DNA of 64,000 nt from Bog-159 sp035499555. Its GTDB lineage: Bacteria > Acidobacteriota > Terriglobia > Bryobacterales > Bryobacteraceae. The notes beneath the pieces were generated by a model. The model searched no databases, had not been told where the DNA came from, and saw only the letters and a list, made by a program, of their open reading frames with translations. The DNA lies in assembly GCA_035499555.1 (NCBI GenBank), contig DATJYO010000019.1:82688-146687 (forward strand). Direction: 5' to 3'. Positions 42,354 through 51,256 of the stretch are shown one piece after another. Both the position numbers and the translations under genes were made by a program. Position 1 is the stretch's first letter. Every line of letters begins with the position of its first letter.

Positions 42354-43111
42354 ACTACACCGCCACGGAAATGATGACCGTCGCCGCCGCGCGGGCCCTG
42401 TGCGATCGCGACGTGTGTTTCGTGGGCATCGGACTGCCATCGGCCGCCTGCAACCTGGCGCGCCTGACGCATGCGCCGCACGTCACCCTGGTCTACGAGT
42501 CCGGCACCATCGAGACCCGGCCCTCCGTGCTGCCGCTCTCGATCGGGGATGGCGAGCTGTGCGAGACCGCCCTGACCACGGTCTCGGTGCCGGAGATGTT
42601 TCAATACTGGTTGCAGGGCGGCCGCATCACGGTCGGCTTTCTGGGCGGCGCGCAGGTGGATCGCTTCGGCAATCTGAACAGCACGGTCATCGGCGACTAC
42701 CGGCGGCCAAAGGTCCGGCTCCCCGGCGCCGGGGGCGCCACCGAGATCGCTGCCGGCTGCGGCCGGATCTTCATCGTCATGCGCCACGATCCCCGCGCCT
42801 TCGTCGAGAAGCTGGATTTCCTGACCACCCTGGGACACGGTCCCACCGGGCGCGAGCGGCGGCAACTGGGCATCCCCACCGCCGGACCGGTGCTGCTGGT
42901 CAGCGATCTTTGCACCATGCAGCCGGAGCCGGATACCAGCGAATTCGTGGTGGCTTCGCTGCATCCCGGCGTCACCCGCGAGCAGGTGCGGCGGAACACC
43001 GGCTGGGACGTACGCTTCGCCCCCGAAGTTCTCGAAACCGCGCCGCCGTCGGTCGTGGAGTTGGAGACGTTACGCGAATTGCAGGCCCGCACGGAAAGGA
43101 GCATGGCTTGA
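42350..43111 (+). CDS. pcaJ: 3-oxoadipate CoA-transferase, beta subunit
   Basis: A 253-residue beta subunit. FVGIGLPSAACNLARLTHAP and LVYESGTIETRP are typical; the Glu in ESG is the acyl-CoA-forming residue. FLGGAQVDRFGNLNSTVIGD follows. It pairs with PcaI (ATGA overlap). Its stop overlaps the TTG start of pcaH. The GctB-like type is common in Actinobacteria and Acidobacteria pca clusters. Confidence 0.88.
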   Translation: MNYTATEMMTVAAARALCDRDVCFVGIGLPSAACNLARLTHAPHVTLVYESGTIETRPSVLPLSIGDGELCETALTTVSVPEMFQYWLQGGRITVGFLGGAQVDRFGNLNSTVIGDYRRPKVRLPGAGGATEIAAGCGRIFIVMRHDPRAFVEKLDFLTTLGHGPTGRERRQLGIPTAGPVLLVSDLCTMQPEPDTSEFVVASLHPGVTREQVRRNTGWDVRFAPEVLETAPPSVVELETLRELQARTERSMA

Positions 43112-43809
43112 GAGTCTACCCGCGTCCGGAGCCCGGCGACCAACCGCCGTTGCTCTATCCGCCCTACGCTTCCACGGTCCGGCGCGCACCGGCCCGGCCG
43201 CCTGTGGTGCTGCCCCACACGCTCTCGGAGCTGACCGGCCCGGTATTCGGCCATGGCCCGATCGGCGGGGCGGACGACGACCTGACGCGGCAGCACGCCG
43301 GCGACCCCATCGGCGAGCGCATCATCGTGGCCGGGCGCGTGCTCGATGAAGACGGCCGTCCGGTTCCGCACACGCTGATCGAGCTATGGCAGGCCAACGC
43401 CGCCGGCCGTTACGCGCATGCGGTGGACGATCATCCGGCGCCGCTCGACCCCAACTTTACCGGGGCGGGCCGCACCTTGACCGATGAAAACGGCAGCTAC
43501 CGTTTCGTCACCATCAAGCCGGGCGCCTATCCCTGGCGCAACCACGCCAACGCCTGGCGTCCCGCGCATATCCACTTTTCGCTGTTCGGGCCGTGCTTCA
43601 TCACCCGCCTGGTGACCCAGATGTACTTTCCGAACGATCCGTTGATGGCGCATGATCCCGTCTCGCAGTCCATCCCCAACGAACGCGCCCGCCGGCGCCT
43701 GGTATCGAGATTCGATCTGGATCTGACGCAGCCGGAGTGGGCCCTGGGCTATCGCTTCGATTTCGTCCTGCGCGGCCGGGATGCCACACCGTTCGAGGGC
43801 CGGCCATGA
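43108..43809 (+). CDS. pcaH: Protocatechuate 3,4-dioxygenase, beta subunit
   Basis: A 233-residue protein with a TTG start overlapping pcaJ (TTGA) and AAGGAG seven bases before it. The four non-haem Fe(III) ligands are all present: Tyr102 (in AAGRYAH), Tyr141 (GAYPWRNH), His154 and His156 (RPAHIHFS). It performs intradiol ring opening of protocatechuate to 3-carboxy-cis,cis-muconate with PcaG. The N-terminus has the PcaH-specific arm (YPPYASTVRRAP). A longer frame upstream is the pcaJ region in another frame. Confidence 0.95.
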   Translation: MRVYPRPEPGDQPPLLYPPYASTVRRAPARPPVVLPHTLSELTGPVFGHGPIGGADDDLTRQHAGDPIGERIIVAGRVLDEDGRPVPHTLIELWQANAAGRYAHAVDDHPAPLDPNFTGAGRTLTDENGSYRFVTIKPGAYPWRNHANAWRPAHIHFSLFGPCFITRLVTQMYFPNDPLMAHDPVSQSIPNERARRRLVSRFDLDLTQPEWALGYRFDFVLRGRDATPFEGRP

Positions 43810-44327
43810 GCTCGCTGCCCTCGCAGACCGTGGGACCGTTCTTTCATTTCGCCCTGACGGCCAACCACGCCCTCGGCTGCATGGCTGGACCGGAGGCCGC
43901 GGGCGAGCGCATCCAGTTGCGGATCACCCTGCTCGATGGGGACGGCGCGCCGGTGCCCGACGGCATGATCGAACTGTGGCAGGCGGACGCCGCGGGACGC
44001 TACGAGGCAGGCGATCCGGGCTTTTGCGGATTCGGCCGGCTGGCGACGAATCGCGAGGGGCGATGCACCTTTCACACCGTGCGGCCGGGACGTGTGCACG
44101 GCCAGGCGGCCCACATCAGCGTTTCCGTCTTTGCCCGCGGCCTGCTGGGCCGGCTTTGTACGCGCGTCTACTTCGAGGGCGGCGAAGGTTTGGAGAGCGA
44201 TGCCGTGCTGGCCCTGGTGCCCGCCGAACGCCGCCGGACGCTGATGGCGCGGCGCGGCGCCACGGGCATTTGGGATTTTGTGATCCATCTGCAGGGCGGG
44301 GAAGAAACGGTCTTCTTCGATGTCTAG
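43806..44327 (+). CDS. pcaG: Protocatechuate 3,4-dioxygenase, alpha subunit
   Basis: A 173-residue subunit, somewhat shorter than the usual 200. It has LPSQTVGPFFHFAL at the start, DGMIELWQADAAGRYE, and AAHISVSVFARGLLGRLCTR. As expected for the alpha subunit, the iron ligands are not all kept. It overlaps pcaH by 4 bp and pcaB by 8 bp. Confidence 0.93.
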   Translation: MSSLPSQTVGPFFHFALTANHALGCMAGPEAAGERIQLRITLLDGDGAPVPDGMIELWQADAAGRYEAGDPGFCGFGRLATNREGRCTFHTVRPGRVHGQAAHISVSVFARGLLGRLCTRVYFEGGEGLESDAVLALVPAERRRTLMARRGATGIWDFVIHLQGGEETVFFDV

Positions 44328-45417
44328 ATTGTTGCGCAGCCTGGGGACCACCGAAGCGCTGTCCGATCTGTTCTCGGACGCTTCCGTGCTGGGCGCCATG
44401 CTCGACTTCGAAGCGGCACTGGCGCGCGCCCAGGCGCGCTGCGGCGGCATCCCCGAAACCGCGGCGGAAGCTATCGCCAAAGCGGCTGTGGCGGATGGCT
44501 TCGATATCGCCGCCATCGCCCGCGAAGCGCGCCGGTCCGCCAGCCTGGTGATTCCGCTGGTCGGCCAATTGAGGATGCGCGCCGGCGAAGCCGGCCGGTA
44601 CGTGCACGCCGGCGCCACTAGCCAGGACGTCATCGATTCGGCCCTGATGCTCCTGTTGCAGCGCGCCCGGAAGATCCTGGCCGCCGACCACGCCCGTCTG
44701 GAAGAGTCGCTGCGTGCGCTGTCCGATCGACACGCGCGGACGCCGATGCTCGGCCGCACCCTGCTGCAACCCGCGCTGCCTATTACGTTCGGATACAAAG
44801 TGGCGATCTGGTACGGCGGCGTGCATCGCAGTTGGCGCAGGCTGTGCGACGCGTTTGCCGAAGCGGTGACTTTGCAGTTCGGCGGCGTGGCGGGGACGCT
44901 GGCGGCGCACGACGTCGCCGTGGAGCTGGCGAACCAGTTGGGCCTGCCGCTCAGCCGCGCGCCCTGGCATACCGCGCGCGACCGCCTGGCGGCCTTTGTC
45001 GCGCACTGCGGCATCTACGTGGGCGCGCTCGGCAAAATGGCGCGCGATATCGCCTTGCTCATGCAGGCGGAGGTGGGAGAACTGGCGGAGCCGGGCGGCG
45101 GATCTTCGGCTCTGCCGAATAAATGCAATCCCTCCGGATCGGCCATCGTGCTGGCCGCGGCGACGCGCCTGCCCGGACTGGCGGCGGCCTACCTGGCGGG
45201 TATGGTCCAGGAACACGAGCGCGCCGTCGGCGGATGGCAGGCCGAGTGGGAAACTCTGCCGGACGTGGTCGAGACCACCGGCAGCGCGCTGGCGGCGGCG
45301 GCCGGCGTCATCGGCGGCCTGACGGTTTTTCCGGAGCGCATGCTTGAGAACCTGGGCGGGCGCGAAATCGAATGGGGAGCCGCCGAAGAATTTCGCTCGA
45401 GATTATTGGAAGATTGA
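44320..45417 (+). CDS. pcaB: 3-carboxy-cis,cis-muconate cycloisomerase
   Basis: A 365-residue member of the fumarase/aspartase superfamily. Signature GGGSSALPNKCNPSGSAI is present, with AGATSQDVIDSALML and GRTLLQPALPITFGYKVA. It forms 4-carboxymuconolactone from the PcaHG product. It is shorter than many PcaB (about 450 aa) because the C-terminal domain is abbreviated. Its start overlaps pcaG, and it ends one base before pcaDC. Confidence 0.93.
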   Translation: MSRLLRSLGTTEALSDLFSDASVLGAMLDFEAALARAQARCGGIPETAAEAIAKAAVADGFDIAAIAREARRSASLVIPLVGQLRMRAGEAGRYVHAGATSQDVIDSALMLLLQRARKILAADHARLEESLRALSDRHARTPMLGRTLLQPALPITFGYKVAIWYGGVHRSWRRLCDAFAEAVTLQFGGVAGTLAAHDVAVELANQLGLPLSRAPWHTARDRLAAFVAHCGIYVGALGKMARDIALLMQAEVGELAEPGGGSSALPNKCNPSGSAIVLAAATRLPGLAAAYLAGMVQEHERAVGGWQAEWETLPDVVETTGSALAAAAGVIGGLTVFPERMLENLGGREIEWGAAEEFRSRLLED

Positions 45418-45418
45418 C

Positions 45419-46558
45419 ATGCCACGGATCGAAGCAGGAGCCTTGCGGCAGTATTACCGGATAGAGGGACGCGACGATCGTCCCGTGCTGATGTTCGTGC
45501 ATTCGCTGGGATGCGATCACAGCCAGTGGGACGCGCAGGCGGCGGATCTGCAGCCGTATTTCCGCGTGCTGCGTTACGATCTGCGCGGCCATGGCGCGAG
45601 CGACGCGCCGGCCGGGGACTACAGCATCGAAGTGCTGGCGCGCGATGCGCTGGCACTTGCCGACGCCCTGGGAGTCGCCCAGTTCGCGTTCTGCGGACTG
45701 TCGCTGGGCGGCATGATCGGCCAATGGCTGGCGGCGCACGCGCCCGGCCGGGTCACCCACGTGGTGCTGGCAAATACCTCGTCGCGATTCCCGGATCCCG
45801 GCGTGATGGATACCCGCCGCCGAACGGTGCTCGCCGGCGGCATGTCCGCGGTCGCCGACGCCGTCATGCAGCGCTTCTTCACCGCCGAAAGCCTGGCCGC
45901 GAATCCGCCCGCCGTGGCGAATATCCGGCGCGTGGTGCGGGCCACCGATCCGGTGGGATACGCCGGATGCTGCGCCGCGGTGCGCGATATGAATCAGACG
46001 GGCTTGCTCGCCTCCATCCGCGTGCCCACTCTGATTATCGTGGGCAGTCGCGATGTTTCCACGCCATGGCAGGGCCACGGCGAAGTGCTGGCGCAAGCTA
46101 TCCCGCACGCGCGCGTGGAACATCTGCCGACCGCCCACCTCTCGAACCTGGAGCGGCCGCATTCCTTCACGGCCGCCCTGCTGCGCTTTCTCGCGCCGGC
46201 GGCCGGCAGCGCCCTGGAGAAACGCCGGGCCGTCCTGGGCGATGCGTACGTGGATCGTGCGGTGGCATCGACGACCGAATTGACGCGCGCCTTTCAGGAG
46301 TTGATCACCGAATACGCCTGGGGCGCCATCTGGCGGCGTCCCGGCCTGGACGACGGCACGCGCCGGCTCCTGGTGCTGACCGCTACCGCCGCCTTGGGCC
46401 GCTGGGACGAGTTCCGCCTGCACGTCCGCGCCGGCCTGGAACACGAGCTGGAACCGTGCGACCTGGAGGAAGTTCTGCTGCAGCTTGCGGTCTACGCCGG
46501 CGTTCCCGCCGCCAACACGGGTTTCCAGATCGCCGCCGAGGAGACGGCCAGGTCCTGA
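45419..46558 (+). CDS. pcaL: Fused 3-oxoadipate enol-lactonase / 4-carboxymuconolactone decarboxylase
   Basis: A 379-residue bifunctional protein. Residues 1 to about 255 are an alpha/beta hydrolase (PcaD): VLMFVHSLGCDHSQWDAQAA, DLRGHGASDAP and nucleophile Ser95 in GLSLGGM. Residues about 265-375 are a carboxymuconolactone decarboxylase domain (PcaC): RRAVLGDAYVDRA, WRRPGLDDGTRRLLVLTATA and LGRWDEFRLHVRAGL. The fusion performs two consecutive steps and is known as PcaL in Actinobacteria. Starts 1 base after pcaB. Confidence 0.95.
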   Translation: MPRIEAGALRQYYRIEGRDDRPVLMFVHSLGCDHSQWDAQAADLQPYFRVLRYDLRGHGASDAPAGDYSIEVLARDALALADALGVAQFAFCGLSLGGMIGQWLAAHAPGRVTHVVLANTSSRFPDPGVMDTRRRTVLAGGMSAVADAVMQRFFTAESLAANPPAVANIRRVVRATDPVGYAGCCAAVRDMNQTGLLASIRVPTLIIVGSRDVSTPWQGHGEVLAQAIPHARVEHLPTAHLSNLERPHSFTAALLRFLAPAAGSALEKRRAVLGDAYVDRAVASTTELTRAFQELITEYAWGAIWRRPGLDDGTRRLLVLTATAALGRWDEFRLHVRAGLEHELEPCDLEEVLLQLAVYAGVPAANTGFQIAAEETARS

Positions 46559-46559
46559 T

Positions 46560-47666
46560 ATGCAACGCACTGTCCCCCCATTTCGCGCCGATCACGTCGG
46601 CAGTCTTTTGCGCAGTCCCGCGCTGAAGGAGGCCCGCGCGCAGCGGGAAAGCGGCGCCATCGGTGCGGATCAATTGCGGGCGATCGAGGATCGCGCCATT
46701 GAAGCCGTGATCGCCAAACAGGCCGAGGTGGGTCTGCGCAGCGCCACCGACGGCGAGTTCCGGCGGGCCATGTGGCACTTCGACTTCCTGGAGCGGCTGG
46801 ACGGCTGCGAGCCTTACACGCCGGAGAGCGGCATCGCCTTCAAAGGCACGGCCACCAAAGCCAAAGGTGTGCGGGTAGTCGGCAAGGTCGGATTCAGCGG
46901 CCATCCCATGCTCGGCCACTTCCGGTTTTTGCGCGCACACGCCGCCGGGGCCACGCCCAAGATGACCATTCCGTCGCCTAGCGTGCTGCACTTCCGCGGC
47001 GGACGCCAAGCCATCAGCAGCGAGGTCTATCCGAATCTGGACGATTTCTACAACGACCTGGGGCAGGCCTATAACCGGGCCGTACACGCCTTCGCCGATG
47101 CGGGCTGCCGGTATCTACAGCTCGACGAGACCAACCTGGCGTATCTGTGCGACCCCGAGCAGCGGCAGATAGTGCGCGACCGCGGCGACGATCCGGATCG
47201 GCTTCCCGCCACCTACGCGCGCATGATCAATGCGGCCATCGCCGGCCGTCCCGCGGACATGATCGTCACTATGCACCTCTGCCGGGGCAATTTCCGCTCG
47301 AGCTGGATCGCGCAGGGCGGCTACGAGCCGGTGGCGGAATTGCTGTTCAACGGCATCGGCGTGGACGGCTACTTCATGGAGTTCGATTCCGATCGCGCCG
47401 GCGGGTTCGAGCCGCTGCGGTATGTGCCCAAGGGGAAGACCGTGGTCCTCGGCCTGGTGACGTCGAAGACCGGCCAACTGGAGTCGAAGGACGAGATCAA
47501 GCGGCGCATCGACGCGGCGGCGCGCTATCTGGACCTGAATCAGCTTTGCCTCAGTCCGCAGTGCGGATTTGCCAGCACCGAGGAAGGCAACCTCCTGACG
47601 TACGACGAGCAGTGGGCCAAGCTGGCGCGTATCGTCGAGATCGCGGACGAGGTTTGGGGAAGCTGA
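46560..47666 (+). CDS. MetE-like cobalamin-independent methyltransferase (C-terminal-domain type)
   Basis: A 368-residue single-barrel relative of methionine synthase MetE. All four zinc ligands of MetE have candidates: His239 and Cys241 (MHLCRGN), Glu274 (YFMEFDSDR) and Cys335 (SPQCGFAST). FRADHVGSLLRSPALKEAR and EVGLRSATDGEFRRAMWHFD open the domain. The N-terminal MetE half is absent. It starts one base after pcaL and 4 bp before fcs, so it belongs to the catabolic operon. It may act on a methoxy-aromatic-derived methyl group, or simply be a YxjG-type methionine synthase; the sequence does not decide. Confidence 0.85.
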   Translation: MQRTVPPFRADHVGSLLRSPALKEARAQRESGAIGADQLRAIEDRAIEAVIAKQAEVGLRSATDGEFRRAMWHFDFLERLDGCEPYTPESGIAFKGTATKAKGVRVVGKVGFSGHPMLGHFRFLRAHAAGATPKMTIPSPSVLHFRGGRQAISSEVYPNLDDFYNDLGQAYNRAVHAFADAGCRYLQLDETNLAYLCDPEQRQIVRDRGDDPDRLPATYARMINAAIAGRPADMIVTMHLCRGNFRSSWIAQGGYEPVAELLFNGIGVDGYFMEFDSDRAGGFEPLRYVPKGKTVVLGLVTSKTGQLESKDEIKRRIDAAARYLDLNQLCLSPQCGFASTEEGNLLTYDEQWAKLARIVEIADEVWGS

Positions 47667-47670
47667 GCGC

Positions 47671-49437
47671 ATGCCGCGCGCCGGAAGGCCAGTCCGGGAC
47701 GCCGACATCCTGCCGACCGCGGCGGAATTCGATTATCGTCCCGGCGGCCTCGTCTACGTGCGCTCCCCACACGTCCTGGGTCCGTACCCGCTGCGCATCA
47801 CCGAACGCCTGGAATACTGGGCGGCGCGCGCCGCGGACCGCACCTTCCTGGCGCGCCGCGCGGCCTCCGGCGCGTGGGACCGGCTGACCTACGGGCAAAC
47901 CCTGGCGCGCGTGCGCGCCATCGCCCAGGGATTGATCGACCGCAAACTGGCGGACGGCCGTCCCATCGCGATTCTCTCCGGTAACAGCATCGATCATGCC
48001 CTGCTGGCGCTGGCCGCGCTCTACACCGGCATTCCGCATGCCTCTATCGCGCCTGCCTATTCGCTGGCCACCGCGGATTTCACCACCCTGCGCTACGTCT
48101 GGCAGATGCTGGAGCCGGCCCTGGTCTTCGCCGACCTCCGGGCCTACGATCCCGCCCTGGCCGCCGTGGCCGGAAACGGAACTCCGGTCCTGCGCGACTG
48201 CGCGTCCCTGGCCGCCGGTCGCGTGACCGCAGCCGTAGACCGGGCGCACGCCGCCGTGGGTCCGGACACCATCGCCAAGATCCTGTTCACCTCCGGCTCG
48301 ACCGGACATCCCAAGGGCGTCGTCATCACCCAGCGCATGTGGTGTTCGAACCTGGAGATGATCCGCTCCGTCCTGCGTTTCCTGGCCGCCGAGCCACCCG
48401 TGCTCTGCGACTGGCTGCCCTGGAATCACACCTTCGGCGGCAATCACAATTTCGGGATCGCGCTCTATAACGGCGGGACGCTGTATATCGACGATGGCAA
48501 GCCCACCCCCGCGCAGTTTCCGGCGACTCTTGCCAACCTGCGCGAAATCGCCACCACGGCGTACTTCAATGTGCCCAAGGGTTACGAAATGCTGGTGCGC
48601 GCCCTGCGCGCCGACCAGGCGCTGCGCCGCACGTTCTTCAGCCGCCTGCGCCTGGTGTTCTATGCCGCCGCCGGTCTGAAGCAGGAAGTGTGGGACGATC
48701 TGCAGGATCTGGCCTGTGAGACCTGCGGCGAAGAGATCCTCATGATCACCGGCCTGGGCGCGACGGAAACCGCGCCGGCGGCCCTGTTCACCGGCAGAGA
48801 AGGCGCTTCCGCCGGACGCGTGGGACTGCCGCTTCCGGGCGTCGAATTGAAAGTGGTGCCGCTCGAAAACAAGATGGAGGCTCGCGTTCGCGGTCCCAAC
48901 GTCACGCCCGGATTCTGGCGCAATCCCGAGCTGACGCGCGCCGCCTTCGATGAAGAAGGGTTCTACCGCATGGGCGACGCCGTGCGCCTCGCCGATCCCG
49001 CCGATCCTCTGCGCGGCTTCCTGTTCGACGGGCGGCTGGCGGACGATTTCAAGCTCTCCACCGGCACCTGGGTGAACGTGGAGCTGGTGCGTACCAGGTT
49101 CCTGACCCGGTTCGGCGATATGGTCCAGGATGTGGCGATCGCCGGCCCGGATCGCGATTATTTGACCGCGCTGGTATTTCTGGCCCCGTCCGCGAATCGC
49201 ACCCGCCTACAGCCGCTGTTGGACGAGCTGGCCGCGCACAGCACGGGCAGTTCCACCCGCATCGTGCGCATGCTGCTTTTGGACGAGCCGCCGTCGCTGG
49301 ATGCCCGCGAGATCACCGGCAAGGGCAACCTCAACCAGAAAGCCGTGCTGGCCCACCGCGCGGACATGGTCGCCGAGCTCTACGCGCCGGCGCCCTCCCC
49401 GCGCGTCATCGAAATTACCGGAGGCAATCCCCAATGA
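47671..49437 (+). CDS. fcs: Feruloyl-CoA synthetase (AMP-forming)
   Basis: A 588-residue ANL-family ligase. The AMP-binding loop is LFTSGSTGHPKGVV (205-218), with WLPWNHTFGGNHNFGIALYN, ITGLGATETAPAA, MGDAVRLADP and the Fcs-typical FKLSTGTWVNVELVR. The C-terminal lysine motif is in REITGKGNLNQKAVLAHR. It activates ferulate, p-coumarate or caffeate. The usual partners ech and vdh are not adjacent; the next gene is an amidohydrolase (ATGA overlap) and the previous one is MetE-like. Confidence 0.9.
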   Translation: MPRAGRPVRDADILPTAAEFDYRPGGLVYVRSPHVLGPYPLRITERLEYWAARAADRTFLARRAASGAWDRLTYGQTLARVRAIAQGLIDRKLADGRPIAILSGNSIDHALLALAALYTGIPHASIAPAYSLATADFTTLRYVWQMLEPALVFADLRAYDPALAAVAGNGTPVLRDCASLAAGRVTAAVDRAHAAVGPDTIAKILFTSGSTGHPKGVVITQRMWCSNLEMIRSVLRFLAAEPPVLCDWLPWNHTFGGNHNFGIALYNGGTLYIDDGKPTPAQFPATLANLREIATTAYFNVPKGYEMLVRALRADQALRRTFFSRLRLVFYAAAGLKQEVWDDLQDLACETCGEEILMITGLGATETAPAALFTGREGASAGRVGLPLPGVELKVVPLENKMEARVRGPNVTPGFWRNPELTRAAFDEEGFYRMGDAVRLADPADPLRGFLFDGRLADDFKLSTGTWVNVELVRTRFLTRFGDMVQDVAIAGPDRDYLTALVFLAPSANRTRLQPLLDELAAHSTGSSTRIVRMLLLDEPPSLDAREITGKGNLNQKAVLAHRADMVAELYAPAPSPRVIEITGGNPQ

Positions 49438-50282
49438 GTATCGACGCGGCCGGCCTGGTGGCTATCGACGTTCACGTGCACATCGAGCAGACCACCGAAA
49501 AATCCGCGGCCGACGAAGCCGCCAAGACCTACTTCGGCGACAGCGGAGCCGGCCGGGACATGCAATCGATCGCCGACTATTACCGCTCGCGGCGCATGGC
49601 CTGCGTGGTCTTTTCGGTGGACGAACGGCTCACCGGACGGCCGCCGGTCCCCAACGACGCCGTGGCCCGCTTCGCCGCCGACAACGCCGATATCGCCATC
49701 GCCTTCGCCAGCGTGGATCCCACCCGCGGTCCGGAAGCCGTGCGCGAAGCCCGCCGCCTGGTTTCGTCGGGTGCGGTCCGCGGCCTGAAGCTGCATCCGC
49801 CGGTGCAGCAGTTCTTTCCCAACGACCGCATCGCCTATCCCCTCTACGAGGTCTTCGCCGAGGCGCGCCTGCCGGTCCTGTTCCATACCGGCCACAGCGG
49901 CATCGGGACCAACATGCCGGGCGGCGGCGGCGTGCGTCTGAAGTACGGCAATCCCATGCCCATCGACGATGTGGCCGTGGATTTCCCGGAAATGCCTATC
50001 ATCATGGCCCACCCGTCGTTTCCCTGGCAGGACGAGGCCATCTCCATCTGCCTGCACAAGCCTTCCGTCTATATCGATCTCTCCGGCTGGTCGCCCAAAT
50101 ATTTCCCGCCGATTCTGGTGCAGTACGCCAACACCTTGCTGAAGCACAAGGTGCTGTTCGGATCGGACTACCCCCTTATTACCCCGGACCGTTGGATGGC
50201 GGATTTCGAGAAGATCGCCATCCGCGACGAGGTCCGTCCCCTGATCCTCAAAGAGAACGCCATCCGCTTGTTTGGGCTCTAA
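49434..50282 (+). CDS. Amidohydrolase-family (ACMSD/amidohydrolase-2) protein
   Basis: A 282-residue metal-dependent hydrolase of the TIM-barrel amidohydrolase-2 group. Metal/catalytic residues are visible as VAIDVHVHIE (His14, His16), LFHTGHSG, IIMAHPSFPW and VLFGSDYPLITPDRW. Related proteins decarboxylate or hydrolyse aromatic or acyl compounds. From memory, an amidohydrolase-type enzyme next to fcs in Agrobacterium takes part in CoA-dependent beta-oxidative removal of acetate from hydroxycinnamates; a similar role is plausible here but not shown. It overlaps fcs by 4 bp and ends the operon. Confidence 0.85.
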   Translation: MSIDAAGLVAIDVHVHIEQTTEKSAADEAAKTYFGDSGAGRDMQSIADYYRSRRMACVVFSVDERLTGRPPVPNDAVARFAADNADIAIAFASVDPTRGPEAVREARRLVSSGAVRGLKLHPPVQQFFPNDRIAYPLYEVFAEARLPVLFHTGHSGIGTNMPGGGGVRLKYGNPMPIDDVAVDFPEMPIIMAHPSFPWQDEAISICLHKPSVYIDLSGWSPKYFPPILVQYANTLLKHKVLFGSDYPLITPDRWMADFEKIAIRDEVRPLILKENAIRLFGL

Positions 50283-50348
50283 CTGGCTGAAACGGCGGCG
50301 GCCTGATCCAATCCACCAATCCCGCCGATATGAGATCAGAGACAGATT

Positions 50349-51191
50349 ATGTCCGAAATGCTCGCACGTCCGAAAGCTCCCTGGGCCTTGCGGCTGCTGC
50401 CGCCGTTTCCCGCGGTCGCCCAGCGGGTTCTCGCCCTGGTCAACCAGGATGACCTGGCCATCGGCGATCTCGGCAGCCTGGTGAAAATGGATCCCACCTT
50501 CTCGGCGGAGTTGCTGCGCTTTGCCAATTCTGCCCTGCTGGGCGCGCGCCATGAGGTGCGCAGCGTCTCGCACGCCGTCATGATGATGGGCCTGGATCGC
50601 GTCAAAGCTCTTGCCACCCTGGTGGCCGTCAACCGCCTGGTGCGGGCGTCGCTCCACATCGAGGCTCTGCGCAAAGTCTGGAAGCACAGCCTGGTCACCG
50701 CCTTCATCGCCGAAGAAGCCGCGCGCGTCAGCGGGGTGGCCATCGATACCGCCTATACCGCGGGCTTACTGCACAATCTGGGCACCCTCGGCCTGATGTC
50801 CGCCTATCCCGAGGAGTACACCCGCATGTTGGCGGTCAGCGCCGAGTTTGGCTTCGACCTGCTCCAGACCGAACAGGACCTGTTCGACATCGATCATTGC
50901 CTGGCCGGCTGTTATCTGGCGCAGGATTGGGATTATCCCGACGAACTCGCCGCGGCCATCGCCGTCCATCACGAAGATCCGGTCCCCGGCGAGATCAGCC
51001 TCGATAACGTCGTCAAGATCGCCTGGCGGCTGGCCGATACCCTGGGGTACACTGCGTTTCCACCGCAACGGTCCTGGAGCTACGACGATTTGGTGGCCTT
51101 CCTGCCGGATCCGAAACTGTTCGCTCACGGTCAAAGGCCGGAGCAGTTCCAATTCAGGATCGACCAGCGGCTTTCCGCCCTTACCATCTGA
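50349..51191 (+). CDS. HDOD-domain signalling protein
   Basis: A 280-residue protein with an HDOD domain from about residue 12 to 215: LPPFPAVAQRVLALVNQDDL, LVKMDPTFSAELLRFANSAL, SVSHAVMMMGLDRVKALATL and AYTAGLLHNLGTLGLMSAYP. HDOD proteins are output or scaffold modules in motility, DNA-damage and second-messenger signalling. It stands alone between the catabolic operon and the DUF5107-TPR gene. A GCCGATAT sequence at 50324-50331 upstream resembles a sigma28 -10 element, but no -35 match is seen. Confidence 0.88.
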   Translation: MSEMLARPKAPWALRLLPPFPAVAQRVLALVNQDDLAIGDLGSLVKMDPTFSAELLRFANSALLGARHEVRSVSHAVMMMGLDRVKALATLVAVNRLVRASLHIEALRKVWKHSLVTAFIAEEAARVSGVAIDTAYTAGLLHNLGTLGLMSAYPEEYTRMLAVSAEFGFDLLQTEQDLFDIDHCLAGCYLAQDWDYPDELAAAIAVHHEDPVPGEISLDNVVKIAWRLADTLGYTAFPPQRSWSYDDLVAFLPDPKLFAHGQRPEQFQFRIDQRLSALTI

Positions 51192-51256
51192 TTTCGATAT
51201 CCGGCTCCGAATTGCGCGATTGGATATACAATCAAGCGTAAACCTCCGGAGCCGTC

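Noticed and set aside
40641..42440. 599-codon open frame on the minus strand spanning the iclR-pcaI region
   Set aside because: It runs through iclR in another frame and across the divergent promoter and pcaI; iclR at 40649-41416 has the real signature.
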